64,000 nucleotides of DNA from Kyrpidia spormannii (GCF_002804065.1 NZ_CP024955.1:1426001-1490000), one strand, 5' to 3'. Positions 8,280 through 18,264 are shown, numbered from the stretch's first letter. Made by a program: numbers and translations. Notes: generated by a model not told the origin, from the letters alone.

Positions 8280-9401
8280 ATGGGGTTGAAAGATGAAGAC
8301 TGGATGCGGTGGGCTCTGCAGTTAGCCGCCTCTGCCCGGGGACAGACCAGCCCCAACCCCTTGGTCGGCGCGGTGATCGTGAAGGACGGAGAACTCGTGG
8401 GCCAAGGGGCCCATCTCAAGGCTGGCGGTCCTCACGCAGAGGTGCATGCCTTGCGCATGGCCGGGGAGAAGGCCCGGGGGGCCACGGTTTACGTGACCCT
8501 AGAACCCTGTGATCACCACGGGCGTACGCCACCCTGTAGCCGGGCGCTGATTGAGCACGGCGTGGCCCGGGTGGTGGTGGCGATGGTGGACCCGAATCCG
8601 TTGGTGGCGGGAGGGGGTATCCGGCGTCTCCGGCAAGCCGGAGTGAAGGTTGAAGTCGGCCTTTTGGAGAAGGATGCAAGAGCCCTGAATCGGGGGTTTA
8701 TTCAACGGATGACCAGTGGCCGGCCTTGGGTGATCGCCAAGATCGCCATGACGTTGGATGCTCAGATTGCGACCCGGACTGGTGAGAGTCGGTGGATTAC
8801 CGGGGAGAAGGCCCGGGAGAAGGTGCATGAGCTTCGGTCCTGGGTGGACGCCGTGGTGACGGGGGTCGGCACGGTGATTGCGGATGATCCGCAATTGACC
8901 GCCCGCCCTCCAGGTGGGGGACTCTCACGGCAACCCCTGCGGGTGGTGCTGGACAGTCGGCTCCGGATCCCCGGGGATGCGCGGATCCTGAGCACTGTTT
9001 CAGCGCAGACGGTGGTGTGCGCTGGCCGAGGGTTGGCGCCGGCCGAGCGCATCGCTGAACTTGCCGCGAGAGGGGTGGATGTCTGGCTGATCGATCCGGA
9101 TTCCGAAGGGGGTTTGGATCTGCACCAGGTATTCGGGCGTCTGGGTGAAGCCGGGGTGAACACCGTGCTGGTGGAGGCCGGCGGGCAGCTGCAAGGCAGC
9201 GTATTTCGCAGCGGCTTGGTGGATGAAGTGGTGTTTTTCTTGGCGCCGAAGCTGTTGATGGGGAGTGGAATCCCCGCCCTCGCCGGGGAGGGCGTCGAAC
9301 GGCTGGCCCAGAGCGCCCAACTGGAGATCACTGGGGTGGAGGCGGTAGGGGAGGATTTGAAAGTGACCGCCTTGGTCCGGAGGGCGGAAAAAGGCAGGTG
9401 A
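8280..9401 (+). CDS. ribD: bifunctional riboflavin deaminase/reductase RibD
   Basis: Carries out the second and third steps of riboflavin synthesis: deamination of diaminohydroxyphosphoribosylaminopyrimidine and reduction of the ribosyl chain. 373 residues. The N-terminal cytidine-deaminase-like domain has the zinc motifs HAEVHAL and PCDHHGRTPPC. The reductase domain begins near residue 147 (VIAKIAMTLDAQIA) and includes VTGVGTVIADDPQLTAR. The start has a G-rich ribosome site immediately upstream. First gene after the riboswitch; ribE follows after 6 bases. Confidence 0.96.
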   Translation: MGLKDEDWMRWALQLAASARGQTSPNPLVGAVIVKDGELVGQGAHLKAGGPHAEVHALRMAGEKARGATVYVTLEPCDHHGRTPPCSRALIEHGVARVVVAMVDPNPLVAGGGIRRLRQAGVKVEVGLLEKDARALNRGFIQRMTSGRPWVIAKIAMTLDAQIATRTGESRWITGEKAREKVHELRSWVDAVVTGVGTVIADDPQLTARPPGGGLSRQPLRVVLDSRLRIPGDARILSTVSAQTVVCAGRGLAPAERIAELAARGVDVWLIDPDSEGGLDLHQVFGRLGEAGVNTVLVEAGGQLQGSVFRSGLVDEVVFFLAPKLLMGSGIPALAGEGVERLAQSAQLEITGVEAVGEDLKVTALVRRAEKGR

Positions 9402-9407
9402 CGAGGC

Positions 9408-10010
9408 ATGTTTACCGGAATTGTAGAGGAAATCGGGATCCTTCGCGAAGTTCGTCCCACGGATCAAGGGGTTGAACTCACGGTGCAAGCGCACCGGGTT
9501 CTGGAGGATGCGAAGATCGGGGACAGTATCGCCGTTTCCGGTGTTTGTCTCACGGTCGTGGATCTGGTTTCGGAGGCTTTTCGTGTGGACGTGGTGGCGG
9601 AAACGCTTCGCCGCACCACCTTGGGGGCGGTTTCTCCCGGGGCGAGACTCAATCTGGAGCGGGCTGTGACACTGCAGACTCGGCTGGGCGGCCACCTGGT
9701 GTCCGGGCACGTGGATGGGGTCGGCACCGTGGAGGAGGTGGGATTTGAAGGTGACTCGGCGGTGGTCGAGGTGCGCGTTCCGGCACCCCTTCAAAAATAT
9801 ATCGCCGAAAAGGGGTCAGTAGCGGTGGACGGAGTGAGCTTGACGGTGATGGGTGTGACCGAGAAAGGTTTTCGCGTGGCCCTGATCCCCCACACGCAAA
9901 AAGAGACCACTCTCGGCGAACTGAGGAGCGGCAGCCGGGTGAATCTGGAAGTGGACGTGGTGGCGCGGTATGTGGAGCGATTGTTGCGAGGAGGCCACGA
10001 AGTGAAGTGA
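9408..10010 (+). CDS. ribE: riboflavin synthase, alpha chain
   Basis: Dismutates two 6,7-dimethyl-8-ribityllumazine to riboflavin plus the pyrimidine diamine. 200 residues made of two similar lumazine-binding barrels: MFTGIVEEIG with SGVCLTV in the first, and SGHVDGVG with DGVSLTV in the second. A single copy of each is the standard trimeric enzyme design. It sits between ribD and ribBA in the usual Bacillus order. Confidence 0.96.
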   Translation: MFTGIVEEIGILREVRPTDQGVELTVQAHRVLEDAKIGDSIAVSGVCLTVVDLVSEAFRVDVVAETLRRTTLGAVSPGARLNLERAVTLQTRLGGHLVSGHVDGVGTVEEVGFEGDSAVVEVRVPAPLQKYIAEKGSVAVDGVSLTVMGVTEKGFRVALIPHTQKETTLGELRSGSRVNLEVDVVARYVERLLRGGHEVK

Positions 10011-10067
10011 TCGGTCGGGACAGGACAGCGCGTGGCGCGCAGCGAGGAAGAAATGGAGGAGACGGCT

Positions 10068-11264
10068 ATGTTTGCGTCCATCGAGCAGGCCATCGAAGAA
10101 CTGAAAAAAGGTCATGTCGTCATTGTCGTCGATGATGAGAACCGAGAAAACGAAGGGGATTTTGTGGCCCTGGCTGAGCGCGCTACCCCGGAAGTGATCA
10201 ATTTCATGATTACTCATGGCCGGGGGTTGGTGTGTGTCCCTCTGACCGAAGAACGGGCTCGGGAGTTGGATCTCGACCCCATGGTATGGAACAACACCGA
10301 CAACCACGAAACGGCTTTTACGGTATCCGTGGACGCCCGCAACGGCACCACGACGGGGATCTCAGCGGTGGAACGGGCGGTGACCGTCAAGACCCTCATC
10401 GATCCCCAAAGTACCCCGGGGGACTTTCGACGGCCGGGGCATATTTTTCCGTTGATCGCCAAGCCTGGAGGCGTCTTGCGCCGGGCGGGACACACCGAGG
10501 CGGCGGTGGATCTGGCCCGATTGGCGGGGGCGTACCCCGCGGGAGTGATTTGTGAGGTGCTGAAAGAGGACGGGACGATGGCCCGGGTGCCGGATTTGGA
10601 AAAAGTGGCCCAGCGGCACGGCTTGCTGATGATCACCATCGCCGATCTGATCCGTTACCGAAAGGCCCGGGAGCGGTTGATTCAGCGCCGGGCTGAGGCG
10701 GATCTGCCCACGGACTACGGGGTGTTTCGCGCCGTGGTTTACACGAGTACGTTGGACGACAAAGCGCACGTCGCCCTGGTGAAAGGGGAGATCCACCCCG
10801 AAGAGCCCACTCTGGTACGCGTCCATTCCGAATGTTTGACTGGCGATGTGTTCGGTTCCCATCGTTGTGACTGCGGCTCACAATTGGCCGCGGCAATGAA
10901 ACGGATTGAAGCCGAAGGCCGGGGTGTGCTATTGTACATGCGTCAGGAGGGGCGGGGAATCGGCCTCGTGAACAAGATCCGGGCTTATGCGCTTCAGGAT
11001 CAGGGCTACGACACCGTGGAGGCCAATGAAAAGCTCGGATTCCCCCCGGATCTCCGGGATTACGGGATCGGCGCCCAGATCTTGCGCGATCTGGGGGTGA
11101 CCAAGTTGCGGTTGTTGACCAATAACCCGCGAAAGATTCGGGGGCTCGAAGGTCATGGCCTGGAAGTGGTGGAGGTGGTGCCGATCCAGGTCCCGCCCAC
11201 AGAAGAAAACATCGATTATCTGCGAACCAAGAAGATTAAGCTCGGCCATTATTTAAACGTGTGA
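10068..11264 (+). CDS. ribBA: bifunctional DHBP synthase / GTP cyclohydrolase II (RibBA)
   Basis: Feeds both branches of riboflavin synthesis. The N-terminal half (residues 1-200) makes dihydroxybutanone phosphate: [11 protein letters not shown], then the metal-site region [12 protein letters not shown]. The C-terminal half is GTP cyclohydrolase II with zinc cysteines in [15 protein letters not shown] and [13 protein letters not shown] 10068 with GGAGGAG upstream gives 398 residues, the Bacillus RibA length; GTG 10032 is an unlikely earlier start. Confidence 0.96.
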   Translation: MFASIEQAIEELKKGHVVIVVDDENRENEGDFVALAERATPEVINFMITHGRGLVCVPLTEERARELDLDPMVWNNTDNHETAFTVSVDARNGTTTGISAVERAVTVKTLIDPQSTPGDFRRPGHIFPLIAKPGGVLRRAGHTEAAVDLARLAGAYPAGVICEVLKEDGTMARVPDLEKVAQRHGLLMITIADLIRYRKARERLIQRRAEADLPTDYGVFRAVVYTSTLDDKAHVALVKGEIHPEEPTLVRVHSECLTGDVFGSHRCDCGSQLAAAMKRIEAEGRGVLLYMRQEGRGIGLVNKIRAYALQDQGYDTVEANEKLGFPPDLRDYGIGAQILRDLGVTKLRLLTNNPRKIRGLEGHGLEVVEVVPIQVPPTEENIDYLRTKKIKLGHYLNV

Positions 11265-11338
11265 GCTTCCTGGTGCCGGGCCGGGTTGGTCCCATACCCC
11301 GGACCCGGGCCGGTGATCACGGGCGGGGAGGCGTAGGG

Positions 11339-11845
11339 GTGGCACGAATTTTCGAAGGTGGATTGTCCGGCGAAGGAGCTCGGTTCGGATTGGTGGTTTC
11401 GCGGTTTAATGAACTGATCACCCGGCCACTGCTGGAAGGCGCGCTCGGAGCTCTGCGGCGACACGGCGTGCGGGAGGAAGACGTGGATGTGGCCTGGGTA
11501 CCGGGGGCCTTTGAAATCCCCGTTGTAGCCCAGAAGATGGCGGAATCCGGGCGTTACGATGCGGTGGTGGCTTTGGGGGCGGTGATCCGCGGCGCCACCC
11601 CGCATTTTGATTACGTGGCCGGGGAGGCGGCGAAAGGGGTGGCCGCGGCCGCCTTGAAAACCGGGGTGCCGGTGATTTTCGGCATTCTCACCACCGACAC
11701 CATTGAGCAGGCGGTGGAACGGGCGGGAACCAAGGGAGGCAACAAAGGTTGGGATGCGGCGGTGTCTGCGGTGGAGATGGCCGACCTGATGCGCCGATTA
11801 TCCCGGGCCGTCGAGGAGGACGGGCACCGTGTTGTGGAACAGTGA
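11339..11845 (+). CDS. ribH: 6,7-dimethyl-8-ribityllumazine synthase
   Basis: Condenses dihydroxybutanone phosphate with the pyrimidine diamine; forms icosahedral capsids in many bacteria. 168 residues from GTG 11339, which has GGGGAGGCG upstream. Family landmarks are [32 protein letters not shown] and FGILTTDT. It closes the rib operon and overlaps the next gene by 17 bases, so the protease may be transcribed from the rib promoter. Confidence 0.95.
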   Translation: MARIFEGGLSGEGARFGLVVSRFNELITRPLLEGALGALRRHGVREEDVDVAWVPGAFEIPVVAQKMAESGRYDAVVALGAVIRGATPHFDYVAGEAAKGVAAAALKTGVPVIFGILTTDTIEQAVERAGTKGGNKGWDAAVSAVEMADLMRRLSRAVEEDGHRVVEQ

Positions 11846-12464
11846 GGATCTCATCTTTCGGCTGATCGCTTTTCTGATCGGGATCGTGTTTCACGAGCTC
11901 GCCCACGGTTATGTCGCCGATCGGTTCGGGGACTCCACGCCCCGCCGGGCCGGCCGTTTGACGTTAAATCCGGTGTCTCACATTGATCCCATCGGGTTGT
12001 TGTTGATTCTGTTCGGACCCTTTGGCTGGGCCAAACCCGTCCCCATCAACCCCCTGGTCTTTCGGGATCGCAAATGGGCTTTGGCTGCGGTGTACGCCGC
12101 CGGCCCGGCAGCAAACTTGGTTATCGCCGTTGCACTGGCCCTCGTGTGGAACATGACCGGCGGGGCGGCCGCGTCCCTGCCGGGATTATGGGGGACATTT
12201 TTGACCGGGGTTTTCGGATATTCGGTACTGATCAACGTGGTCTTGGCCCTCTTTAATCTGATCCCCGTACCACCTCTTGACGGCGGCCGGCTGCTGGAGT
12301 TGGCGGTGGCCAGGCGGCTCGGGAGGGCCTGGCATACCTTTGCGACAATCGGGCCTTTTGTCCTTCTGTTGGTGGTCATCACACCTCTGAGCCAATACGT
12401 GATTGTTCCGTGGGTGTTTGGAGGACTGCGTTTGTTCGCGGCCTGGACGGGTTACACGTTTTAG
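11829..12464 (+). CDS. site-2 protease family (M50) membrane protein
   Basis: Polytopic zinc metalloprotease of 211 residues with HELAH at 22-26 in the first transmembrane helix and the distal zinc ligand region [11 protein letters not shown] near 143. Short YwhC-like members of this family lack a PDZ domain, as here. GTG start lies inside the 3' end of ribH. scpA follows closely, an arrangement seen in other Bacilli. Substrate unknown. Confidence 0.85.
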   Translation: MLWNSEDLIFRLIAFLIGIVFHELAHGYVADRFGDSTPRRAGRLTLNPVSHIDPIGLLLILFGPFGWAKPVPINPLVFRDRKWALAAVYAAGPAANLVIAVALALVWNMTGGAAASLPGLWGTFLTGVFGYSVLINVVLALFNLIPVPPLDGGRLLELAVARRLGRAWHTFATIGPFVLLLVVITPLSQYVIVPWVFGGLRLFAAWTGYTF

Positions 12465-12489
12465 GTGCGGGCGACGGGGAGGGGGAAGG

Positions 12490-13248
12490 GTGGCCTATGA
12501 CGTGCGGGTGGGGTCTTTTGAGGGGCCCCTAGACCTTTTACTGCATCTTGTGGAGACGAGAAAATTCAATATATGGGATATTCCGGTTGCGGAGATTACG
12601 GAACAGTATTTAGACTATCTTCGGCAAATGCAGAAGTTATCTCTGGAGGTGGCCAGCGAATTCGTGGTGATGGCCGCCAGGCTCCTGGAAATCAAGAGCC
12701 GCATGCTGCTGCCCCGTTCTCCGAAACCCGGGGAAGCGGAGGCGGAAGAAGCCGACCCCCGGCTGGCCCTTTCCCAGCGCTTGGCGGTTTATCGAGCCTT
12801 CAAATATCTAGCCGGTCATTTGTCTGAACTCGAAGAAAGACGGAAACCGGTCTGGACCCGACCTCGATCGGTGAAATCCCCGGAAATCCTGCGGCCAGCC
12901 GGCCCCGTCTCGTCGGTGGACGCACTGATCGAGGCCTGGCAACGGGTGCTGTGGAGGGCTTTCGCCGAAAACCGACCGGCGACGGTGGACCGGGACGAAC
13001 TGCGGATTGAAGATTGGGTGCGGGCGGTTACAGCCAGGCTCCGTCGGGCGAGGGCCCTCACTTTTGCTGATCTTGTTGGTGAGAAGCGGAACCGCGCCCG
13101 GGTCGTGGTGACCTTGTTGGCTCTTCTCGAACTCATGAAAGAGCGCCGGGTACGATGTGTTCAGGAAGTGGTGTTTGGCGACATCTGGATCGCCTGGATC
13201 GATGAGGGGGTAGAAAAGGACGGAACTCGATTGGACGTCGGTGATTGA
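12490..13248 (+). CDS. scpA: segregation and condensation protein ScpA
   Basis: Kleisin subunit of the Smc-ScpA-ScpB condensin, bridging Smc heads during chromosome segregation. 252 residues. The diagnostic N-terminus FEGPLDLLLHLVE and IPVAEITEQYLDYL is followed by MAARLLEIKSRMLLP. The C-terminal winged helix ends with VTLLALLELMKERRV. GTG 12490 is chosen for the GGGGGAAGG just upstream; an earlier start would run into the M50 gene. Overlaps scpB by 8 bases. Confidence 0.95.
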   Translation: MAYDVRVGSFEGPLDLLLHLVETRKFNIWDIPVAEITEQYLDYLRQMQKLSLEVASEFVVMAARLLEIKSRMLLPRSPKPGEAEAEEADPRLALSQRLAVYRAFKYLAGHLSELEERRKPVWTRPRSVKSPEILRPAGPVSSVDALIEAWQRVLWRAFAENRPATVDRDELRIEDWVRAVTARLRRARALTFADLVGEKRNRARVVVTLLALLELMKERRVRCVQEVVFGDIWIAWIDEGVEKDGTRLDVGD

Positions 13249-13810
13249 AGGGCTGTTGTTCGCCGCCGGTGAGGAAGGACTGAATGAGCGGCAGTTGTCC
13301 CAGTACACCGGGCTCTCGGCCCAGGAGGTCCGGAATCGGTGCGAGGAGTTACGAAAACGCCTGGATGAGGCGGGACGGGGCATTCAGCTCCGGAGACTGG
13401 ACGATCTCTACCAGTTGACGACCCGGCCCGAGCACGCCCCGTTCCTCGAACAGTTGAGTGAGAGTCCGCGCCTGCCCCCCCTCTCCCAGGCCGCCCTGGA
13501 GACACTCGCCATCATCGCGTATCGTCAGCCGGTGACCCGAATCGACATCGAAGAGATTCGGGGGGTCAAGTCCGAGCGGGCGCTGGCAACGCTGTTGGGT
13601 CGTGGATTGATCCGGGAGACGGGGCGGGCCGATGCCCCGGGACGCCCAATCCTCTACGGCACCACCCCGTACTTCCTGGAGTATTTCGGTTTGCAAGAAC
13701 TGGGAGATCTGCCGTTTCCAGAGTTGGCGACGACACAAGAAGAAGAAGGGTTTCCACTGTTTGCCGAGGACGAAGAATCACCCGATGATCCGGATGAAAC
13801 CGGAACTTGA
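13241..13810 (+). CDS. scpB: segregation and condensation protein ScpB
   Basis: Winged-helix partner that clamps ScpA. 189 residues, starting IEGLLFAAGEEGL. Two winged-helix domains are visible, the second around LSQAALETLAIIAYRQPVTRIDIEEIRG and the GRADAPGRPILYGTT region. GTG 13241 is the only start codon available after the upstream in-frame stop. The acidic C-terminal tail is common in the family. Confidence 0.94.
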   Translation: MIEGLLFAAGEEGLNERQLSQYTGLSAQEVRNRCEELRKRLDEAGRGIQLRRLDDLYQLTTRPEHAPFLEQLSESPRLPPLSQAALETLAIIAYRQPVTRIDIEEIRGVKSERALATLLGRGLIRETGRADAPGRPILYGTTPYFLEYFGLQELGDLPFPELATTQEEEGFPLFAEDEESPDDPDETGT

Positions 13811-13856
13811 AGGGGATATTATCCTGTGAATTTCGGGTGATGGAGGAACACTTTTC

Positions 13857-14546
13857 ATGTCGGCGTGGATTTGGATCCTCGGGGCATTCTTCATTATAGG
13901 CGTCGTCGTTGGGCTGGCTGCCATTTCGCCGGTTGTCGTACAGCTCCACTACGTGCACCATCAGGGAGCAGATCGAGTGACCGTCGATTTTCAAGGATTG
14001 TGGGGAATCATCACGAAACATTGGGTGCTGGGAGGTGAAGAAGCCCTCCAGACCGTGGTGGAACGGGCGGTGGAAGGAGCCCGAAAGCTGGACGAAGGGC
14101 CCGGAGCCTCCGAGCCGGCAAAGGCGGGCCCTGAAGAAGGGTTGTGGGCTTGGAGGAGATATGCTGACACTGGAAAGCGGATCGCCCGGCTTTGGAGGAC
14201 CCAGGAAGGGGCCCGACACGCACTGACGAATTTTTTAAAGAGGGTGCATATTAAAACTTGGCGGGCAAATGTGCGGATAGGTACTGGGGAAGCGGCATCC
14301 ACCGGCGTGGTGGTCGGCGTTCTCTGGTCCTTTTTTTATGTGATGGCGGCACTTCTCGCCCGTCGGGTGCGTCTTGTTTCACCCGAGGCCCGAGTGGATC
14401 CCGACTTCCAGCGCCGGCTGATCGAAGTAGAGTTCGAGGGAATAGCCCAGTTCCGGGCGGGGCAGGCTATCCGCGCAGGGGTTGCGATGGCCATTGCCTT
14501 ATGGAAGGAGGGCTTGTTGTGGCGGATCACCCAATCCAAAACTTGA
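13857..14546 (+). CDS. DUF2953 membrane protein (YtfI-like)
   Basis: 229 residues with an N-terminal transmembrane helix (5-27), a charged middle, and hydrophobic stretches near 145-165 and 200-220. In Bacillus a DUF2953 protein (YtfI) is encoded directly before ytfJ, and the same order is kept here with a 28-base overlap. The biochemical role is not known; the association suggests a spore-envelope role. Confidence 0.75.
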   Translation: MSAWIWILGAFFIIGVVVGLAAISPVVVQLHYVHHQGADRVTVDFQGLWGIITKHWVLGGEEALQTVVERAVEGARKLDEGPGASEPAKAGPEEGLWAWRRYADTGKRIARLWRTQEGARHALTNFLKRVHIKTWRANVRIGTGEAASTGVVVGVLWSFFYVMAALLARRVRLVSPEARVDPDFQRRLIEVEFEGIAQFRAGQAIRAGVAMAIALWKEGLLWRITQSKT

Positions 14547-14974
14547 TGCAGACCGCTATGGAGAATCTTCGGGACATGGTGGACGTAAACACAATTATCG
14601 GGGATCCGGTGGAAGCGCCGGACGGTACGGTGATACTTCCCATCTCCCGAGTGGGTTTCGGATTCGCCGCCGGAGGGAGCGAGTTTGACGCGGTGAGTCC
14701 AAAAGGGCAGGATGCCGCCAAAGACTCGGGGGGAGGAAATAACCTGCCTTTCGGAGGCGGCGCGGGCGGGGGGGTTTCCATTACCCCAATCGGTTTTTTG
14801 GTCGTGAGCCACGGTACGGTCAAAATTTTATCCACCCAAAGCCCCACGCAACTGTACGACCGTCTGTTGGAAATGGCTCCCTCGGTCCTCGACCGGATTC
14901 AAGCGATGATGGGAAAAAATACGCAAACCACCACCGCTTCTGGGACTGGGGGTTCTGCCAATACGGTGATGTGA
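14519..14974 (+). CDS. ytfJ: GerW family sporulation protein YtfJ
   Basis: 151 residues. The signature region runs HPIQNLMQTAMENL, DVNTIIGDPVEAPDGT and VGFGFAAGGSEFD. Then comes a glycine-rich stretch and ITPIGFLVVSHG. Start GTG 14519 is supported by AAGGAGGG six bases upstream and gives the canonical N-terminus beginning ADHPIQ; ATG 14501 has no ribosome site. In Bacillus it is forespore-expressed and affects germination. Confidence 0.92.
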   Translation: MADHPIQNLMQTAMENLRDMVDVNTIIGDPVEAPDGTVILPISRVGFGFAAGGSEFDAVSPKGQDAAKDSGGGNNLPFGGGAGGGVSITPIGFLVVSHGTVKILSTQSPTQLYDRLLEMAPSVLDRIQAMMGKNTQTTTASGTGGSANTVM

Positions 14975-15021
14975 GCAACCGAGCGCCTGCCCGGCCTCGG
15001 CTTTTCACGGGGACGGGCGGC

Positions 15022-15049
15022 GTAAGTTCGGGAAGACGAGCATACATAT
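15022..15049 (+). promoter_or_regulatory. candidate sigma-E promoter of dacB-spmA-spmB
   Basis: CATACATAT at 15041-15049 matches the sigma-E -10 consensus; the -35 region near 15022 is poor. It lies about 20 bp before dacB, whose Bacillus orthologue is sigma-E controlled. Confidence 0.4.
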
Positions 15050-15067
15050 ACGACGCGGGAGGTCATT

Positions 15068-16168
15068 ATGGCGGGGCGGGTGTTGGCAGGGGTTGTCGCG
15101 GTAACGATGGTTCTGTTTCCAGGTGTGGGGGGTGCCTCGGCGCACTCCCCGGATGTGTATGGGATCTCTGCCCAAGGGGCGGCGGTGGTGGACGTTGGAA
15201 GTGGTCGGGTCCTGTACGAGAAAAATGGGAACCAGATGATGCCCATTGCCAGCTTGACCAAAATTGTCACCGGGTGGCTCGCCGTGGAATCGGGACGCCT
15301 GGACGAGCGGGTGACCATCAGCGCCAATGCCGCCCGGAAAGAAGGGTCATCGGTGTATCTTCGGGCCGGGGAGACGTACACGTTGCGGGATCTCGTGTAT
15401 GCCATGATGCTGCGCTCTGGGAACGACGCCGCCACTGCCGTGGCCGAACACCTGGCCGGATCTGAAGGTCGGTTTGCGGCCCTGATGAATGCCAAGGCTC
15501 GTGAAATGGGGCTGCGGCATGTTCATTTTGCGAATCCTCACGGGTTGGACGCACCGGGACATGGGGCTTCTGCGGTGGATTTGGCCATGATGACGGCGAA
15601 AGCCTTGCAGAATCCCGAGTTCGCGGCGGTGGTTCGCACCAAATACCATCGAATGCCCTGGCCGGGGGAATCCTGGGACCGGGTGATGCGCAATAAGAAC
15701 AAGATGTTGTGGCGCTACCCGGGAGCAGACGGCGTGAAAACGGGCTACACGAAGCGGGCCGGTCGTTGCTTGGCGTCCTCGGCGACCCGGGATGGGCATC
15801 AGGTGGTGGTGGTGGTCTTGAAGGATCCGGACGATTGGGCGGATACGGCTCGGTTGTTCGATCATGTATTTCAGACCTACGAGTGGGTGCCGGTTCCAGG
15901 GGGACCGGCCTCGGTGCCGGTTCGGGGTGGTGTGGTGCCAACCGTTCCGGTGCGGGTACAGGGCCCGGACCGGTTTCCCATCCGGGCTGACGAAAAGTTT
16001 CACGTGGACTGGGAACTAAAGCCAAGACTCCGGGCGCCCGTTTCACGGGGCGAACCCGCAGGCCTGTTGCGGATTCAGGTGGGGGAAGAGGTTCATCGAT
16101 ATGCAATTGTAGCGATGCAACCCGTGGATCGGCGCCCCTGGTGGGACCTTCGCCGTTTGTGGTTGTAG
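15068..16168 (+). CDS. dacB: sporulation D-alanyl-D-alanine carboxypeptidase DacB
   Basis: PBP5-family enzyme of 366 residues that lowers cortex cross-linking. Signal peptide at 1-25 ending ASA. Motifs are SLTK (catalytic serine), SGN and KTG in GVKTGYT. The shorter C-terminal region has no clear membrane amphipath beyond WWDLRRLWL. Linkage to spmA-spmB, as in Bacillus, separates it from the dacF paralogue at 6.6-7.8 kb. Confidence 0.9.
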   Translation: MAGRVLAGVVAVTMVLFPGVGGASAHSPDVYGISAQGAAVVDVGSGRVLYEKNGNQMMPIASLTKIVTGWLAVESGRLDERVTISANAARKEGSSVYLRAGETYTLRDLVYAMMLRSGNDAATAVAEHLAGSEGRFAALMNAKAREMGLRHVHFANPHGLDAPGHGASAVDLAMMTAKALQNPEFAAVVRTKYHRMPWPGESWDRVMRNKNKMLWRYPGADGVKTGYTKRAGRCLASSATRDGHQVVVVVLKDPDDWADTARLFDHVFQTYEWVPVPGGPASVPVRGGVVPTVPVRVQGPDRFPIRADEKFHVDWELKPRLRAPVSRGEPAGLLRIQVGEEVHRYAIVAMQPVDRRPWWDLRRLWL

Positions 16169-16255
16169 CGGCACGAGCCTCCGCATCAAACTGCCCCGGT
16201 CGGGCCAAATAGACAAAGATCCGATCGTTCGGGGCTTTGGGAGAGAGGGATGGGG

Positions 16256-16858
16256 ATGGTCAGCGCGCTGTGGCTCGGATTGTTGATCTCTGGGTTTGTG
16301 GCGGCGGCGTTCCAAGGCAAAATCGACATCGTGACTCAGAGTATGCTCAAGGGAGCGGAGGAGGGCGTGGCCGTCGCCCTGGGCCTCATCAGTATCCTCG
16401 TCCTGTGGCTGGGGGTGATGCGGGTCGCAGAAGAGGCCGGGTTAATTGCCGCCCTGGCCCGGCTGCTGCGGCCTTTGGCCGGATGGTTGTTTCCCTCGGT
16501 CCCCGCCGATCACCCGGCTATGGGGTCCATCCTGTCAAACATGAGTGCGAATATTCTCGGTCTGGGCAATGCGGCGACGCCCTTGGGGCTCAAGGCCATG
16601 CGGCAACTCCAGGAGCTCAATCCCGACAAGGAGCAGGCGAGTGACGCCATGTGCACCTTGCTGGCCCTCAACACCGCCAGCCTGACCCTTTTGCCCACGA
16701 CGGTGATCGCACTGCGCATGCAGTACGGCGCCACCAGTCCCACGGATATTGTCGCCCCTACGATTCTCGCCACCGCTGTGGGGACGGCGGCGGCGATCTT
16801 TCTCGATCGCTATTACCGCCGCCGGGAGGCTCGGGGTAGGAGGGGGGCGAAAAAGTGA
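16256..16858 (+). CDS. spmA: spore maturation protein A
   Basis: Membrane protein of about 200 residues with several hydrophobic segments and the nucleoside-recognition (Gate) type motif SNMSANILGLGNAATPLGLKA (18 of these residues run 16540-16600). Works with SpmB in spore core dehydration. ATG 16256 has GAGAGAGG at good spacing; ATG 16250, two codons earlier, is also possible. The stop overlaps the spmB start by four bases. Confidence 0.92.
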   Translation: MVSALWLGLLISGFVAAAFQGKIDIVTQSMLKGAEEGVAVALGLISILVLWLGVMRVAEEAGLIAALARLLRPLAGWLFPSVPADHPAMGSILSNMSANILGLGNAATPLGLKAMRQLQELNPDKEQASDAMCTLLALNTASLTLLPTTVIALRMQYGATSPTDIVAPTILATAVGTAAAIFLDRYYRRREARGRRGAKK

Positions 16859-17391
16859 ACGTGTTTTTCGCTATCTCGGCGTGGATGTTGCCGACTTTTT
16901 TCGTGGGAACGGTCCTGTGGGCGGCCCTGCGCCGGGTGCCGGTGTATGAAACTTTTGTGACGGGCGCAAAAGATGGATTCGAGACGGCGGTTCGCATCAT
17001 CCCGCATCTCGTCGGCATGATGGTGGCCATCCGGGTGTTTCGCGATTCCGGGGCCCTGGAGTGGATCACGGGTCTTGTGGCCCAGTGGATATCGGGAATT
17101 TTCCCCGCCGAAGTGTTACCGATGGTATTGTTGCGGCCGATCTCAGGGACGGGTTCCCTCACCTATATGATTGATGTGCTGCGCACCCATGGCGGGGATT
17201 CGTGGGTAGGCCGGTTGGCTTCAACCATTCAAGGGAGCACAGATACCACTTTGTACGTCATCACCGTGTATTTTGGCAGCGTGGGGATCCGGAAGGTTCG
17301 CTATGCCCTAAAGGTGGGGCTGTTGTCCGATCTGGTCAGTGCTGCCGCGTCGGCGGTGGCCGTCTGGTTGGTTTTTGGACCGCCGGGATGA
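16855..17391 (+). CDS. spmB: spore maturation protein B
   Basis: 178-residue membrane protein, paralogous partner of SpmA. Features include PVYETFVTGAKDGFETAVRI, LPMVLLRPISGTGSL and the conserved GSTDTTLYV. GTG start overlaps the spmA stop (GTGA), so translation is coupled. Needed with dacB and spmA for normal spore heat resistance in Bacillus. Confidence 0.93.
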   Translation: MNVFFAISAWMLPTFFVGTVLWAALRRVPVYETFVTGAKDGFETAVRIIPHLVGMMVAIRVFRDSGALEWITGLVAQWISGIFPAEVLPMVLLRPISGTGSLTYMIDVLRTHGGDSWVGRLASTIQGSTDTTLYVITVYFGSVGIRKVRYALKVGLLSDLVSAAASAVAVWLVFGPPG

Positions 17392-17491
17392 CGGGGATGT
17401 CGGGGAACGGCCGCTCGACTGGTGGAGGTCCCGTCCATGAGGTAGAATCGATGGCGAAATCATCGCGGGCCCTTGGCCAGGGGGAATATGG

Positions 17492-18229
17492 GTGAAAGAA
17501 CGGCTACAAAAGGTGATTGCCGGAGCGGGGTTAACCTCCCGACGAAAGGCGGAGCAATGGATTGCCCAGGGTCGGGTGCGGGTGAACGGTCGGGTCGTGG
17601 TGGAGCAGGGGTTCAAGGTGGATCCGGAAGTGGACCGCATCGAAGTGGATGGGCGTTCCGTGGCCATCCCCGACCATACGGTCTGTTTTTTGTTCTACAA
17701 ACCGATCGGGGTGGTCACCACCTTGCACGACCCCCAGGGCCGGCCGGCGGTGGCCGATTATGTCCGCGATCTTCCCAAACGGGTGTTTCCCGTCGGGCGT
17801 CTGGATATCAACAGTTCCGGGCTTTTGTTATTGACGAATGACGGGGAATTGGCCCACCGTCTGATGCATCCGCGATTCGGGGTGGAGAAAACGTACCGGG
17901 TGGTGGTGAGAGGGTATCTGGAGAATCCAGGGATACGGAGGCTCGAGACAGGCATTGTCCTCGATGGGGTAAGGACGGCGCCGGCCCGGGTGCGGCTGCG
18001 GGGGAGGGGGAGGGAGAGGTCGGAGTTTGACATCACCCTGCATGAAGGGCGAAATCGCCAGGTGAGGCGCATGTGCAAAGCGGTGGGGCACCCGGTTTTG
18101 GAGTTGACCCGGGTCCAATATGGGAATCTTACAATAGATGGGCTTGCGCCCGGGGAGATTCGTCCGCTGACCGAGGAGGAAGAGAGGACTTTGCGGAAAT
18201 TGGTCGCTGACGGGCGGGAACCCCGGTGA
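17492..18229 (+). CDS. rluB: 23S rRNA pseudouridine synthase RluB
   Basis: 245 residues. S4 RNA-binding domain at 1-60 (ERLQKVIAGAGLTSRRKAEQ), then the RsuA/RluB catalytic motif GRLDINSSGLLLLTNDG with the catalytic aspartate in RLD. EGRNRQVRRMCKAVGHPV is the conserved C-terminal RNA-contact stretch. Modifies U2605-type sites in 23S rRNA. GTG start with AGGGGGA upstream. In Bacillus it also sits between spmB and the res genes. Confidence 0.95.
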   Translation: MKERLQKVIAGAGLTSRRKAEQWIAQGRVRVNGRVVVEQGFKVDPEVDRIEVDGRSVAIPDHTVCFLFYKPIGVVTTLHDPQGRPAVADYVRDLPKRVFPVGRLDINSSGLLLLTNDGELAHRLMHPRFGVEKTYRVVVRGYLENPGIRRLETGIVLDGVRTAPARVRLRGRGRERSEFDITLHEGRNRQVRRMCKAVGHPVLELTRVQYGNLTIDGLAPGEIRPLTEEEERTLRKLVADGREPR

Positions 18230-18264
18230 TCCTCGATCTCTGCGGCGGCGGTGTAACGCATCGC